Below, one piece after another: positions 1-9,400 of a stretch of DNA of 42,347 nt (position 1 is the first letter of the stretch; each line of letters starts with the position of its first letter). Under the pieces are notes generated by a model, which was not told the DNA's origin, did not search any database, and worked only from the letters and a program-made list of their open reading frames with translations. The DNA is from Planctomycetota bacterium (GTDB lineage: Bacteria > Planctomycetota > Phycisphaerae > Sedimentisphaerales > Anaerobacaceae). The stretch covers positions 1 to 42,347 of the forward strand of contig JAGLSG010000021.1 in the NCBI GenBank assembly GCA_023135865.1, read 5' to 3'. Both the position numbers and the translations under genes were made by a program.

Positions 1-22
1 TCTACCATTGAGCTACGTTGGC
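1..22 (-). tRNA. tRNA, 5' end only (cut by window edge)
   Basis: Read on the minus strand from 22 leftwards, the sequence gives a 7-nt acceptor strand GCCAACG, then TA at positions 8-9, the D-stem GCTC and the D-loop AATGGTAGA. This is the standard start of a bacterial elongator tRNA. The anticodon and 3' half lie outside the window, so the isotype cannot be read; Gly or Thr would fit the opening, but this is a guess. Confidence 0.6.
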
Positions 23-129
23 ATATTCGTCGCTCGTATTTCGTATCTCGTGAAGCGAGCAACAAACTCATTTACAATTATAATGAAAAGATGCGGCTAA
101 GTCAATCCCGACAAACTATGAATGGTAAA

Positions 130-1767
130 CTATAAACTTTTTGGCTCGACTGAGCTGGCCGACGACTGCCACATCCCATCCGGCTTAACTTGCAGCAGGC
201 CGCTGTCGCAATAAAAATTCAATACGGCAATTGTGTAATTCACAACAGCTTTGGTTTTGGCATTTTGAGCGTCAAATAAATCGCTCTGAGCGTCAAGAAC
301 GCGGCGACTGCTTGCTCGGCCATATTGCAATAATAAAAAAGTGTTATCAAAACGCTTGCGGGCAAGGGCGAGCTGCTGCAGCTGGACTTTTCTCTGCTCA
401 GCGGCACTTTGCAAATCACGATAGCTGCGGCGAATCTCAAGTATAATCAAATCGGCAAGCTCGGCGTAATTACGGCGGCTCTGATTTAATGTTATTAACG
501 CCCTGCGATAGGCATCCTGCTCAGCGGTGCGGTCAAGCCCAAAATCCAAATCAGCGCCGATTTGGACACCGCCCCTTTCAAGCGTTGAAAGGGCATCGAA
601 GCCGGTTTTTCTCTCTGTGGAAAAATCAGTTGAAGCAGTCAAAGTAAGTTCCATTCCAAGCTGCTCAGCGGCAACGGTTACTTTTCGCCGGCCATCAATT
701 ACAGCATCGGCACTATTAGCTAAATCCAGACGGCAACTAAGAGCGGCTTCGAGCGCCTGCGATTCGGAAAAATTCAGCTCATTCGCCTCCGCAGCGGACG
801 CAATTGCATCAAGTTCGTTAACATCCAAAATCAGCATCGCATCGGGCGAAATGGCGAGCTGAAATTTCAACTCGTCAAGCGACTGCTTATAATCCCTCGC
901 ATCCTGAATCCAGGTGTCTTTTGCATTAAGTTTGTCCTGCTCAATCTGGTCAAATTCAAAACGGGCAATTCGGCCTGCATCGGATAATTTTTCAGCTTTT
1001 TCGTAAACGTTACAGAGCACTTCGTAATTATTGCGAGCATTTTTCATAGTGTCAGACAATTGCAAAGTAACATAATATTTGGTTACTACTTCAACGACAA
1101 ACGTCCGGCGGAAACGATTGAAAATTCGCAGCTGATAGAGAACGTTACGTTCGGCCTGAGTTAGATTTTCGAGAGCTATTTTATACTCGCTGCGAGCAAG
1201 CAGCGGCTGAGAAACAGTAGCTATTAAAATTGTGGCAAGACCGCCCTGGGCATTGCCGGTTATAATATCGAGCCAGCCGGCGGCAATGGCTGCACTTATT
1301 CGTGTTCCGCCAGCCAAAAGCTGCTCAAAACCAAAACCGGCTGTGGTAGTCAATTGCTCAAAGCCATTTTCTTCGAGATACTGCTCACTAACAATTCCGG
1401 CAAGGTGCGGGGCAAATGCGTGCCGAGATAGAATCAAATCCATCGCCCTTAGATACATTTCTTCTTTTTGGATTTGGTAAATGCGACTGTTTGCGGTGGC
1501 AATAGCTACGGCTTGCGGCAAAGTCAAAATTCCAGAAGCTGGAATAGTTTTGGCGATTTGAATATCACCAGCTGACGGCTCAATATCGCTGATTTTGTAA
1601 TTGTTCTTACTGCCGAAATCGTCCTGCCATTTGCCGTCGATTATTTTGTAGCTTTTTTCGTCAAGTAGCGTTTTGCATTTGTCGGGATTTTGTTCGGCGC
1701 AGCCAAAAACAAAGACAGCGGCCAGCGCTGTTAGAATGAATCCGCAGATTGTGAAGCGATTATTCAT
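130..1767 (-). CDS. TolC-family outer membrane efflux protein (lipoprotein)
   Basis: Outer-membrane factor that would form the trans-periplasmic exit duct of a tripartite export system. I chose the ATG at 1767 (product starts MNNRFTICGF); a TTG start five codons upstream is also open. A hydrophobic leader of about 20 residues ends in FVFGC, a lipobox, so the protein is probably acylated. The rest is long, helix-rich and Gln/Ala/Leu-rich with two related halves, as in OMF coiled-coil barrels (LIILEIRRSYRDLQSAAEQRK near the C-terminus is typical of the family). At about 545 residues it is slightly longer than E. coli TolC. It is the last gene of the operon with the HlyD adaptor, DUF4956, VTC and CotH genes. 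No dedicated inner-membrane pump is encoded, so the energised partner is unknown. Confidence 0.85.
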   Translation of the reverse strand: MNNRFTICGFILTALAAVFVFGCAEQNPDKCKTLLDEKSYKIIDGKWQDDFGSKNNYKISDIEPSAGDIQIAKTIPASGILTLPQAVAIATANSRIYQIQKEEMYLRAMDLILSRHAFAPHLAGIVSEQYLEENGFEQLTTTAGFGFEQLLAGGTRISAAIAAGWLDIITGNAQGGLATILIATVSQPLLARSEYKIALENLTQAERNVLYQLRIFNRFRRTFVVEVVTKYYVTLQLSDTMKNARNNYEVLCNVYEKAEKLSDAGRIARFEFDQIEQDKLNAKDTWIQDARDYKQSLDELKFQLAISPDAMLILDVNELDAIASAAEANELNFSESQALEAALSCRLDLANSADAVIDGRRKVTVAAEQLGMELTLTASTDFSTERKTGFDALSTLERGGVQIGADLDFGLDRTAEQDAYRRALITLNQSRRNYAELADLIILEIRRSYRDLQSAAEQRKVQLQQLALARKRFDNTFLLLQYGRASSRRVLDAQSDLFDAQNAKTKAVVNYTIAVLNFYCDSGLLQVKPDGMWQSSASSVEPKSL

Positions 1768-1890
1768 TAGAATAAAAATCAACTGTCAAAAATAAAAAAA
1801 CAAGATTGCCGCTGTCCAAAAAACAGGCCCCTTCGACAGACTCAGGACTTCGCTCGCAATGACAATGGCAATGTTCTCAATAAAATAAAT
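1768..1890. repeat. intra-operon gap with dispersed repeat fragment
   Basis: The 123-bp gap between the HlyD and TolC genes carries a fragment of the dispersed GTCATTGCGAG family near 1826-1870. It contains TTCGACAGACTCAGGACTTC followed by GCTCGCAATGACA. No terminator is obvious, so co-transcription remains likely. Confidence 0.6.
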
Positions 1891-3129
1891 TTAATCTTTC
1901 AGTTCCAGCCGGCGGATTCCAACTAATTCGCCTGAAACAAGTTTCATTCCAGATGGAATTTTTATCGAAATTGGAAGTCCCCATTCAGGAATGGCTGGAT
2001 TTTGCCACAACCGCTCCGGCTTTCTTTCAACAGTCGGCCCGACATACGCTATGCGAGATTTCGCAACCGTAATTTTCTGCGTCCTCTTTTTAACAAGCTC
2101 AACTGCCGTTCCTTCCTGAACGAGGTCTGCCTGTTCTCCGCTAATATAAGCGATGATTTCACGAGGCGTGGCCTCGGCTATGGCAAGTATCGGCTCACCG
2201 GCGAGAACAACCTCACCCGGCCGGCGCAAAATGGATTCGCCAGACCTGCGCAAAACGACATCACCTGCCCTGCCATAAAGCGGAACAACTATACCGTCAA
2301 ACGGAGCTTTCAATTCTACCGTTCGACGCAGTTCCAACGCCTCAATCTGAACCCACAACTCATCCATCAGCCGCTCCTGAACCGCTATTTCTTTGCGTAT
2401 AACTTCAAGAGCACTATTCACTAACGGATGCTGCATCTGGCGCAAAGCAAATTCATCGCGACGCTGCTGCGCTTGTTTCAAATCCTGCTTGCTCTGCTCA
2501 AGCAGCTGCTCGTTGGCTTCAATCTTTTTCGCTAATGTGTCGTAGAGAACCTCTGCTTTCTCAAGTTCATAGACAGCGATGGCATCCTGCTCCAAAAGCT
2601 GACGAGCAATTTTCACTTCAACAGCGAGGTCTTCCAGCATTACAAGGTCGCTCGCAATTAACGCTTTTGTCTCGAGAATACGAACTCTAACATCCGCTAC
2701 ATCCACAGAGTATCGCCGCTGCGATTCGATATTGTCGGTTTCAAGGTTAGCCGCTTCGGCACGAATGGCCTCTTCGGTAGGTACTAATTGTGCCATCAGG
2801 CGTTCTATCTCAGCTCTCGCAATAGCGAGTTGTGCCTTTAATTGCTCCTGCAGCATCGGCTCATCGTCGAGTACGGTATCGATTACAGCTACGGTCTGAC
2901 CTATGTTGACTTTTCCAAATAACTGAACGGAAACGCTTTTCAGTTGGCCGGGACAGGTGGCCTTAACGTGGCGAATCTGGCCCTGAGCAAAGCCGAGAAT
3001 TTCAAAATGCTCGCTGCGCCGCTGAAACAATCCAACCAATGCAGCCACCACGCCAAGCCAAACAAGAATCGGCAGGATGTGCAAGTGCATATGGTTGAAT
3101 ATATTTAGTTTTGAAATTATTTTCTTCAT
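1891..3129 (-). CDS. HlyD-type periplasmic adaptor (membrane fusion protein)
   Basis: Membrane fusion protein linking an inner-membrane exporter to the TolC-type channel encoded next. It has an N-terminal membrane anchor (about residues 14-34, ILPILVWLGVVAALVGLFQ), then half a lipoyl/barrel-sandwich domain. A long alpha-hairpin coiled coil follows (about 95-265, rich in Gln/Glu/Leu), then the second lipoyl half (LKAPFDGIVVPLYGRAGDVV) and a beta-barrel domain near the C-terminus. Its 412 residues are normal for the family. It starts at an ATG 11 bp after the DUF4956 stop, with no strong Shine-Dalgarno, so translational coupling is likely. The hairpin is long, as in HlyD-like rather than short RND adaptors; this suggests, but does not prove, a type I-like secretion or export role. 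Confidence 0.85.
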   Translation of the reverse strand: MKKIISKLNIFNHMHLHILPILVWLGVVAALVGLFQRRSEHFEILGFAQGQIRHVKATCPGQLKSVSVQLFGKVNIGQTVAVIDTVLDDEPMLQEQLKAQLAIARAEIERLMAQLVPTEEAIRAEAANLETDNIESQRRYSVDVADVRVRILETKALIASDLVMLEDLAVEVKIARQLLEQDAIAVYELEKAEVLYDTLAKKIEANEQLLEQSKQDLKQAQQRRDEFALRQMQHPLVNSALEVIRKEIAVQERLMDELWVQIEALELRRTVELKAPFDGIVVPLYGRAGDVVLRRSGESILRRPGEVVLAGEPILAIAEATPREIIAYISGEQADLVQEGTAVELVKKRTQKITVAKSRIAYVGPTVERKPERLWQNPAIPEWGLPISIKIPSGMKLVSGELVGIRRLELKD

Positions 3130-3140
3130 TATAAATTTTA

Positions 3141-3839
3141 TTACACTTCGAGAAGCTGTTCCTGCATTGTCAAACTCAGGTTTTCAATGCCTTCGATTTT
3201 GCCAAGCTCCTCCAGCATTTTCTCATTCTTTCTGGAGCTTCTTATCATTAGCTGGTAGGCATATTCCACAACAGGACTTCCGAATCCGCTGTCCTGCGAA
3301 GATATTAAAGTGAAGCTGCCGCAAAAACGTTTGAGAATTATTGTAACCGGATGGTCAGGACCAATGCGGCTATTCAAAGTGAATCGCAAAAAACCGTTGT
3401 GCGGCTGATGAGCGCCAAAGCTGGTCAAATAAAGATAAACTGTTATTGAACCAAGAACCACCGTGCCAAGTACCGCAATGGAATATCTGCCCGCACCGCA
3501 CGCCATCCCGATTACCAGTGAGCAGAAAATGAAAACTATATCCCTCGTGTCCTTGACCACATTTCGAAAACGGATAATCGCCAAAGCTCCCATCAATCCG
3601 AAAGCTGTTATGATATTATTGCCAATCACTACCATAATGATGGCTACCACAACCGTAATTAAAATCAGCGACTGGACAAAAGTTCTTGAATAAGATAATC
3701 CGCTGTGCGTGAAGTAGTAAACCCAGGCCAGAGTCTGGCCGAGTACGAACGCCAAAAGCAGCGACAAAAGCGCAGCTTCAATCCCGCCATTTGAAGCCGC
3801 AACTGTCCTACCATCCAAAATTTCCCAAAATTGATTCAT
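3141..3839 (-). CDS. DUF4956 family polytopic membrane protein
   Basis: Matches the DUF4956 family by its run of transmembrane helices in the N-terminal two thirds (LLSLLLAFVLGQTLAWVYYF; LILITVVVAIIMVVIG; IVFIFCSLVIGMACGAG; TVVLGSITVYLYLTSFG). It also has the conserved cytoplasmic segment GLMGALAIIRFRNVVKDTRD between helices. The C-terminal 75 residues are soluble and mixed alpha/beta. I chose the ATG at 3839 (MNQFWEILDG); a TTG start at 3896 would overlap the VTC stop by four bases and add 19 residues. The biochemical role of DUF4956 is not established. In firmicutes and other bacteria its genes often lie beside VTC-domain and CotH-kinase genes, as here, which implies a shared membrane complex. 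It may be the inner-membrane partner missing from the HlyD/TolC pair. Confidence 0.8.
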   Translation of the reverse strand: MNQFWEILDGRTVAASNGGIEAALLSLLLAFVLGQTLAWVYYFTHSGLSYSRTFVQSLILITVVVAIIMVVIGNNIITAFGLMGALAIIRFRNVVKDTRDIVFIFCSLVIGMACGAGRYSIAVLGTVVLGSITVYLYLTSFGAHQPHNGFLRFTLNSRIGPDHPVTIILKRFCGSFTLISSQDSGFGSPVVEYAYQLMIRSSRKNEKMLEELGKIEGIENLSLTMQEQLLEV

Positions 3840-3892
3840 AGCAGTTTTATAAAATACGACCAACCAAAAATTGTACCCAAAAACTTTAGCAA

Positions 3893-4741
3893 TCAACGGT
3901 TGTTTGCGTAGTTATTAAGTCCAATTGTGAACATCGGCGTTTTTGGAGCGTGAAATCCCAATAAACAGGCATTTTTTACAGTATTGGCATATTTCGACAT
4001 TGATTGCGGCTGCAAATTGAAATATGTTGCCATTCTCGCAAGCCAGGCGGGATAACGTCCGGTAAATTTGACTTCAAGGATTACGCCTCTCAAAAAATGT
4101 TTTTGCCAACCGTGGCCGTTCAGAGATATATCGGGCGAAACGTCCATATTATAAGCGAGCTGACGGTCGAAAGTTACCCGAACCCGATTATCGCAATCGC
4201 TCTCATAGGCGCTGCGCATATAACGAATTCTGGTGAGCGGAACAGCGGCAATACTGCGTTGGTAAAGGTTGAATTGGCGAAGCGTTTTTTCATCTTCACG
4301 ATAATGCTGCTGCGGTATATATAAACCCGAAAGCAGGCCGGCCACATCTTTACTCATTACTCTTGCGCGGCTTTTGATTATGACAGTATTGGCGCGGCGT
4401 TTTATCTCAAAAAAACGAGGATAATCAGGGTCGTCCGTGTAGCTGCGAACGCGAAGTTTGAAACGGTTTTTATGGCCGTCCAAACTCTCACGACACAAAC
4501 GTAAATTCATTGAATCAAGATACAAGCTGACGAGCGGATAACATTTTTCCGGCAGCTTTCTACAATAACTATCGAAGTGCAAATACTGCTCAACAAATTT
4601 CGCAACGGCTCTCGCTTTGGATTCTGTTAAAAGATATTTCATCTCGTAGCGACAGCCAAGCGTACGGTCAACCATCGCAATTGGACTTTTCATACCCAAT
4701 CCGGTTTTGCCGCTCTTTTTTGTATTCGACTGTCTTATCAT
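3893..4741 (-). CDS. VTC domain-containing (polyphosphate polymerase-like) protein
   Basis: Belongs to the VTC/CYTH triphosphate-tunnel fold, whose eukaryotic members polymerise polyphosphate from ATP inside a basic tunnel. Tunnel-type motifs are visible in order: CRYEMKYLL, PLVSLYLDS, FKLRVRSYTD, FFEIKRRANTVIIKSRA (E-x-K pair and basic strand), RVTFDRQL and ILEVKF. There is no SPX domain or membrane segment, so it is the free-standing bacterial type. The ATG at 4741 is preferred because the open frame upstream (to 4786) is only translation of a dispersed hairpin repeat. It lies between the CotH and DUF4956 genes. It could supply polyphosphate or another phosphorylated intermediate for the system, but whether the enzyme is active cannot be told from sequence. 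Confidence 0.8.
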   Translation of the reverse strand: MIRQSNTKKSGKTGLGMKSPIAMVDRTLGCRYEMKYLLTESKARAVAKFVEQYLHFDSYCRKLPEKCYPLVSLYLDSMNLRLCRESLDGHKNRFKLRVRSYTDDPDYPRFFEIKRRANTVIIKSRARVMSKDVAGLLSGLYIPQQHYREDEKTLRQFNLYQRSIAAVPLTRIRYMRSAYESDCDNRVRVTFDRQLAYNMDVSPDISLNGHGWQKHFLRGVILEVKFTGRYPAWLARMATYFNLQPQSMSKYANTVKNACLLGFHAPKTPMFTIGLNNYANNR

Positions 4742-4765
4742 AATCACTTCATCTTTACCATAACA

Positions 4766-4794
4766 ACCCTGCCATAGTGATGGCATGGCTAACC
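4766..4794. repeat. GCCCTGCCAT...ATGGC hairpin repeat (TAACCA family)
   Basis: Copy of the dispersed hairpin element with the form ACCCTGCCATAGTGATGG followed by CATGGCTAACCA. It lies between the CotH stop and the VTC start. Close relatives are at about 10032-10067, 13253-13312, 18671-18700 and 20250-20280. It makes a false upstream extension of the VTC reading frame. Confidence 0.7.
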
Positions 4795-4809
4795 AATTCT
4801 AAATACTAA

Positions 4810-7800
4810 TTACGGATTAACTGCTCCTGGCGAAGGCGTTTCAGCTGACCAATTATTTGGGTCGTTTCCATAACACTGCGGAAAAATTCTGCTAAGCGAA
4901 TCACCATAACCATCCGGCTCGGTTGGCCAGGGAGCAATGTCTTCATAAGTTACCCTGTCAACACGAATATAATATCGCGTACCACTGACCATATCACCGG
5001 GCATACTGATTTCAACTTTTTCGCCGCCATTACTCAAGCTGCCATCAGTCCATTGCACAACTTCAACGCCAGCCGGAGCCGAACCAAATTCACTCTCGAA
5101 CACAGCAATATCTTTTACCAAAAGCATATAGCCATAAGCCGGTATGTTCGCATCAGCTGCAAATATTAAATCTATTCCCTCTGTAAATGCCCAGCTTGCA
5201 ACTTGCTCGCTGTCGTACAAATCCACACTGCTCGCCGAAAGATTGTAAAGCTCAATGTATTCAGCATCAGCGTTGACTGCGGGATGATACATAATTTCAT
5301 TGATTACGATTGGCCCGACTTTCGGATAAGCGTTTTCAGCTCCCGGCGTATTTGAACTCATTGAAACAAAGTTATATGTTCCTGTGCTTTTCAAATATCT
5401 TCCGAAGGCAACGCCTGTTTCGGAAGCACCGAAATCTTCCTGCTCGCGGTAGCCGGTTAATACGCCGCCTTGTCCGCTTGAAAGATAAGCTGTTTCGCCG
5501 TTTTCGCTAAGAGCAAATGCGTCATTGCAGCCGGATTCATTTGGGTTACCGAAATTCGTGTCTTCATAGAAAACAATGTAGTCGTTTGCAGCTATTACTG
5601 TTCCATCTGCAATTTTGTATTTCATTAAATTCGCATCATCGCTGTCATTATCGCTTAAGAACCATCCGCCGATATTTATTGCCGAACTTGTCGTATTGTA
5701 AAGCTCAACCCAGTCGGGAGCTGCTGCGTGCGAATGCGATAAAACTTCGTTAATTACAACATCACCCGGAGCCGGAGAAGTGTCAGCTTCGCCGGGTGAG
5801 CCGCCGATAAATGTGCTTGCTCGCCAGCTGTCTTCATTATTGAAATCGTTAATATCTGTAGCGGCCGGCGAAATCAGAGTCAGCGAGAAACCACCACCAT
5901 CTGTAATTGAATACCAATTATCCTCATAATCGAAATCGAGAATTGTTTCACCGATTGCATCTTCGATTTTTATGCGTTCGCCGCCGTTGTCTAACTGGCC
6001 GATATAAACGCCGGCTATATTTACATCCGTGTATTGGCTTTCAAATTCGGTCTGGTTTTTAACAACCACAATATATTCATTTGGTTCGAGTTCGAGCCAG
6101 CCGAATATAAAATCGATTCCATTTGTGAACTCGACCAGTTTCAGATTTATGGTATTGGCTCCGATGTTTTGCAATTCAACAAATTCTGTGTTTGGGTCAT
6201 TAGCATCTTTTGGATGATACATAATTTCTGAGATGCGAAGATTTTCTTTTACGCCGCTTACAGCATAAGTCGCTTCATTCAATGCGCTCCAGTTGCTGCC
6301 ATCAAGTGAACGTGCTTTAATGCAAGTCGTTTCAGCGAGAGCGATAGAGTCTGGCGGAGTATAAATAGTGCCGTAAAGTTTGAAGTCAAAACTAATATCC
6401 GAGCTTGTCTTGACATTCTGATGGATTTCAACAGCTATAACATTATTACCATCAACGAGCAGATTTGTATCGACTGGAAATCCAAAGAACGTTGTTTCGT
6501 GCGGAGTATATGTAGTGGCTACTGTTTGATAATCAATTGTTCCTGTCGGCATATTATCACGGTCGATTTCTGTGCCGTTCAGATAAAAAACAGCGCCATC
6601 GTCCCGCAGGATTTCGAGCGTTAAATCACTGACCTGCGAGGCATCGTTAACATCAAATGTATTGCGGAAATATGTAGTGATATATTTATCGTCCTCGTCG
6701 CCGCCGTAGCTGACAACCGTTGCTTCATCGCCGTCGCCGTATCCAAGTTCAGCCGGCCCAGATGCCCAGCTGCTATCGTCAAATGCCAACGCCTGCCAAG
6801 CCGTTCCCTGGTCGCTGCCGTTGTCGAGATATTTCCAGTCAGCCCCCTGAGCGATAAACGTTTCTGGCAAATAGCTGCCACCACCGGAAAAAACAACAGC
6901 ATCAGAATTGACAGAGCCGCCAAACAAACGGGGGTCATTGCCATCGGTGGTATAGTAAATCGTGCCGGTAGTACTTGCCGTCATTGCCAATTGAGCGTTT
7001 ACGTCAATATAGCAATTGGTATTTTGCTCGGTGCTGTTTATGTAGAAAGTCGGCGGAGCTTCAAACGAAAGATTATCGTCAATCCATCCGGCTCTGTCGG
7101 TATGCTCAGGGTCAGGGTCTTCCTGCGGAGCATCAGTTCCAGTAAGCCATCTGTTTACCCAGTCAATTTCCATCTGATAGGTGTGCGGGTCGGACGGGCT
7201 GCCGTGATACCAGTTCGGCCAAACGTGAGAATTTAGAATATTCCATTTTATGAAATTTCTCGCACCAGCTTCAGCCAGCAAATCGGTGAGTTCATTGACA
7301 TCATTATTTATACTTTCATCGCTGAAGATGGTTTCTCGCAATTCGAACCAGCGGTCGGCATCTCGCAGCAGATATTCATCGTCTTCCATCAGCCGGTCGT
7401 ACCAGCTATGCTCAGGATAAATTAAACTGTAATACCAGCCGGCGGTTTCATGCCATATGATATTGTCATAGTTGCAGTTTCCCATCGAAAGATTGTAATC
7501 CCAGGCCGGCCCCATTTTCAGTTTTTCGCCGCGGTCTTTATACATAAAGGTGCTGAGCCGATAGCCGTCAATATTCTTTGCGAACTCAGTGAGTATATGC
7601 TGGTCGATAAACGAATCAACATCGATATATTCTGCGTATCCGGTAACCGGGTCTGCGAAATCGGGGTCATCCAGAACAGTTTCAAACTCCCAAATATAAT
7701 TCCTTATCCACGCCGCCTGTAGAGGACTAAGCTCCGATTCTTTCGGCTCAACGTAGGCCATTTGTCCCATTTTAAGCGTGTTAAATCCGCTATCGCCCGG

Positions 7801-9339
7801 GTCGAGCCGGTCTTTTTTGACGATATATCCGCCGGTAATTTCCGGCTCAGCGTTATCGCTTGGCTCAAGTTCGGCAATATCAAGTCGGTTTTTGTCTCTT
7901 TTGATTTTTTCAACGAGTACATAAAGGCCGACATAGTCATCGGCGTAAGAGATTTCACTGTCGCCGTCATTGTTAAGGAACATTTCGAAAAATACCGTTC
8001 GTGGGGCATAGATTCCCATCGCTCTGCTCCACCTGTAAGACAGGACATTCCGCATAAGCGTTTTGTCCATATACGGGCCATACAAAATCCAGTCAGATTC
8101 TTTCGGCAGGCCGAGTATGGATACGTTTTTGTCTTCGTTTTCCTCATCCCACACCTCACAAGCGTACATCTTTTTTGGGAACGAACTGGCGCTGGACCCT
8201 CGTTCACGCAATCCGCATCGGCCGGTGAAATCTACCACATCGGTTATATTTACTCGATTGCCGTCATTGGAATCCACAAACACCAGATAGGAAGGTGCGT
8301 AACTGGTACTGGCTGTTGGCGGAATTGTATTGCCAAATGTTTCTGCGATTGCCATCGGCAAATTGGAATTAAAATTCTGCACGTCGGCATTGAGAGCCAG
8401 ATACGCCTTGCTTTCAACCTCACCTGGCAGCATATTTGCATCATAGACTTTTGCTCTAACTTCTGTTGTTGTGCTGATTGAAATCGGAGTCGAATAAAGC
8501 GTCGATGTTTCGGTCGGCTCGCTGCCGTTTGTTGTATAGCGGATTTGCGCGGTCGGCGAATCGGCTGTCAGCGCCAGTGAAAATGCGGTTATAAAAACTC
8601 CTGCATCTTGTGAAAATTCTGCGGATTCTGCGTAGCCGTCAAAGCCGCTTGCGTTTTGACTTCCCGGCGTTGGCGATTGAAAATACTGCATTGAACCGCC
8701 GCTCGATAAGCCGTATGAAATATCGTTGAACTGCAAAGGAAATTCGTCATATTCACTGCTGATGGTTTCGCCGTCTGGCTTAATCAATGCGAGGTATTCG
8801 CCCTGCCTGTCGAGCCGGAAATTTGTATGCAGCTCATTCGGATTTGTCGAACGGTCTTTTGCTGATGCGAACACAACGAGAAATTCACCGGGTTCGAGCA
8901 CAACCGCTGGAAATTGCCATCTCGTCAAATCGCCGGCATTGTCAGTTAAGTACCAGCCGTCAAGATTCACATCGAAATGGCTGCGGTTATAGATTTCAAC
9001 CCAATCGCAGTAGTTGCCGTCTTCATCTGCCAAGCCGGAAATGTTTGAAGCGACCAATTCTGTAATTTGCAGCGGCTTTTCATCTTCAAGCCAGTCGGCA
9101 GCCATTACTGCAAAATCAACGGCGTTGACATTAGCATCTTCCGTGAGGTCAGCCGATGTGCTGGAGTTGTTCAGCCATTGTTCGCCAAGCAGCATCAGGT
9201 CAACAAAATCGACCGCGCAGTCGCCGTCAATATCACCAGCCGGACAAGCTGCTTTTGCCGGAGCGGACAAGCAGCCGGCTATTAGCAGTGCAAAGAATGT
9301 GATTTTAGTAGCGGCAAAAACCGTTCGTAATCTTTTCAT
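4810..9339 (-). CDS. secreted CotH-kinase protein with dockerin, chitobiase-C and lamin-tail domains
   Basis: A 1509-residue exported multidomain protein. The signal peptide is residues 1-30 (FFALLIAGC could act as a lipobox; AKA-A at 30/31 fits signal peptidase I). A type I dockerin-like pair follows at 35-85 (GDIDGDCAVDFVDLMLLGEQW and a second DANVNAVDFAVMAADWL loop). Next come a lamin-tail domain (92-200), a chitobiase C-terminal-like beta domain (258-312) and a CotH kinase domain (about 345-700). The kinase shows GLYVLVEKI (471-479), NIDGYRLSTFMYKD (589-602) and the metal-binding-type KMGPAWDYNLSMGN (608-621). The C-terminal half has a second chitobiase-like TTDGNDP strand, a jelly-roll-like region (830-990) and three lamin-tail repeats (1032-1155, 1192-1312, 1342-1460). 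CotH proteins are atypical kinases that phosphorylate secreted or coat proteins. It heads the operon; GCGAGGAGAGACAGAGGG precedes the ATG. Confidence 0.9.
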   Translation of the reverse strand: MKRLRTVFAATKITFFALLIAGCLSAPAKAACPAGDIDGDCAVDFVDLMLLGEQWLNNSSTSADLTEDANVNAVDFAVMAADWLEDEKPLQITELVASNISGLADEDGNYCDWVEIYNRSHFDVNLDGWYLTDNAGDLTRWQFPAVVLEPGEFLVVFASAKDRSTNPNELHTNFRLDRQGEYLALIKPDGETISSEYDEFPLQFNDISYGLSSGGSMQYFQSPTPGSQNASGFDGYAESAEFSQDAGVFITAFSLALTADSPTAQIRYTTNGSEPTETSTLYSTPISISTTTEVRAKVYDANMLPGEVESKAYLALNADVQNFNSNLPMAIAETFGNTIPPTASTSYAPSYLVFVDSNDGNRVNITDVVDFTGRCGLRERGSSASSFPKKMYACEVWDEENEDKNVSILGLPKESDWILYGPYMDKTLMRNVLSYRWSRAMGIYAPRTVFFEMFLNNDGDSEISYADDYVGLYVLVEKIKRDKNRLDIAELEPSDNAEPEITGGYIVKKDRLDPGDSGFNTLKMGQMAYVEPKESELSPLQAAWIRNYIWEFETVLDDPDFADPVTGYAEYIDVDSFIDQHILTEFAKNIDGYRLSTFMYKDRGEKLKMGPAWDYNLSMGNCNYDNIIWHETAGWYYSLIYPEHSWYDRLMEDDEYLLRDADRWFELRETIFSDESINNDVNELTDLLAEAGARNFIKWNILNSHVWPNWYHGSPSDPHTYQMEIDWVNRWLTGTDAPQEDPDPEHTDRAGWIDDNLSFEAPPTFYINSTEQNTNCYIDVNAQLAMTASTTGTIYYTTDGNDPRLFGGSVNSDAVVFSGGGSYLPETFIAQGADWKYLDNGSDQGTAWQALAFDDSSWASGPAELGYGDGDEATVVSYGGDEDDKYITTYFRNTFDVNDASQVSDLTLEILRDDGAVFYLNGTEIDRDNMPTGTIDYQTVATTYTPHETTFFGFPVDTNLLVDGNNVIAVEIHQNVKTSSDISFDFKLYGTIYTPPDSIALAETTCIKARSLDGSNWSALNEATYAVSGVKENLRISEIMYHPKDANDPNTEFVELQNIGANTINLKLVEFTNGIDFIFGWLELEPNEYIVVVKNQTEFESQYTDVNIAGVYIGQLDNGGERIKIEDAIGETILDFDYEDNWYSITDGGGFSLTLISPAATDINDFNNEDSWRASTFIGGSPGEADTSPAPGDVVINEVLSHSHAAAPDWVELYNTTSSAINIGGWFLSDNDSDDANLMKYKIADGTVIAANDYIVFYEDTNFGNPNESGCNDAFALSENGETAYLSSGQGGVLTGYREQEDFGASETGVAFGRYLKSTGTYNFVSMSSNTPGAENAYPKVGPIVINEIMYHPAVNADAEYIELYNLSASSVDLYDSEQVASWAFTEGIDLIFAADANIPAYGYMLLVKDIAVFESEFGSAPAGVEVVQWTDGSLSNGGEKVEISMPGDMVSGTRYYIRVDRVTYEDIAPWPTEPDGYGDSLSRIFPQCYGNDPNNWSAETPSPGAVNP

Positions 9340-9360
9340 TCCCTCTGTCTCTCCTCGCTG

Positions 9361-9400
9361 TATTCTTTCGGAGCCCTCCGAGTTGCTCTGAAAGAATAGT
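9361..9400. promoter_or_regulatory. imperfect palindrome in the CotH operon leader
   Basis: TATTCTTTCGGAG is mirrored by CTCTGAAAGAATAG about 12 bases later, giving a hairpin with a 9-10 bp stem just upstream of the CotH ribosome binding site. It would lie in the 5' untranslated region of the operon mRNA or serve as an operator. No promoter with good -35/-10 boxes was found next to it. Confidence 0.35.

Noticed and set aside
7762-8481. Plus-strand 239-codon open frame within the CotH gene
   Set aside because: It lies entirely antisense to a domain-rich coding sequence and resembles no protein family.
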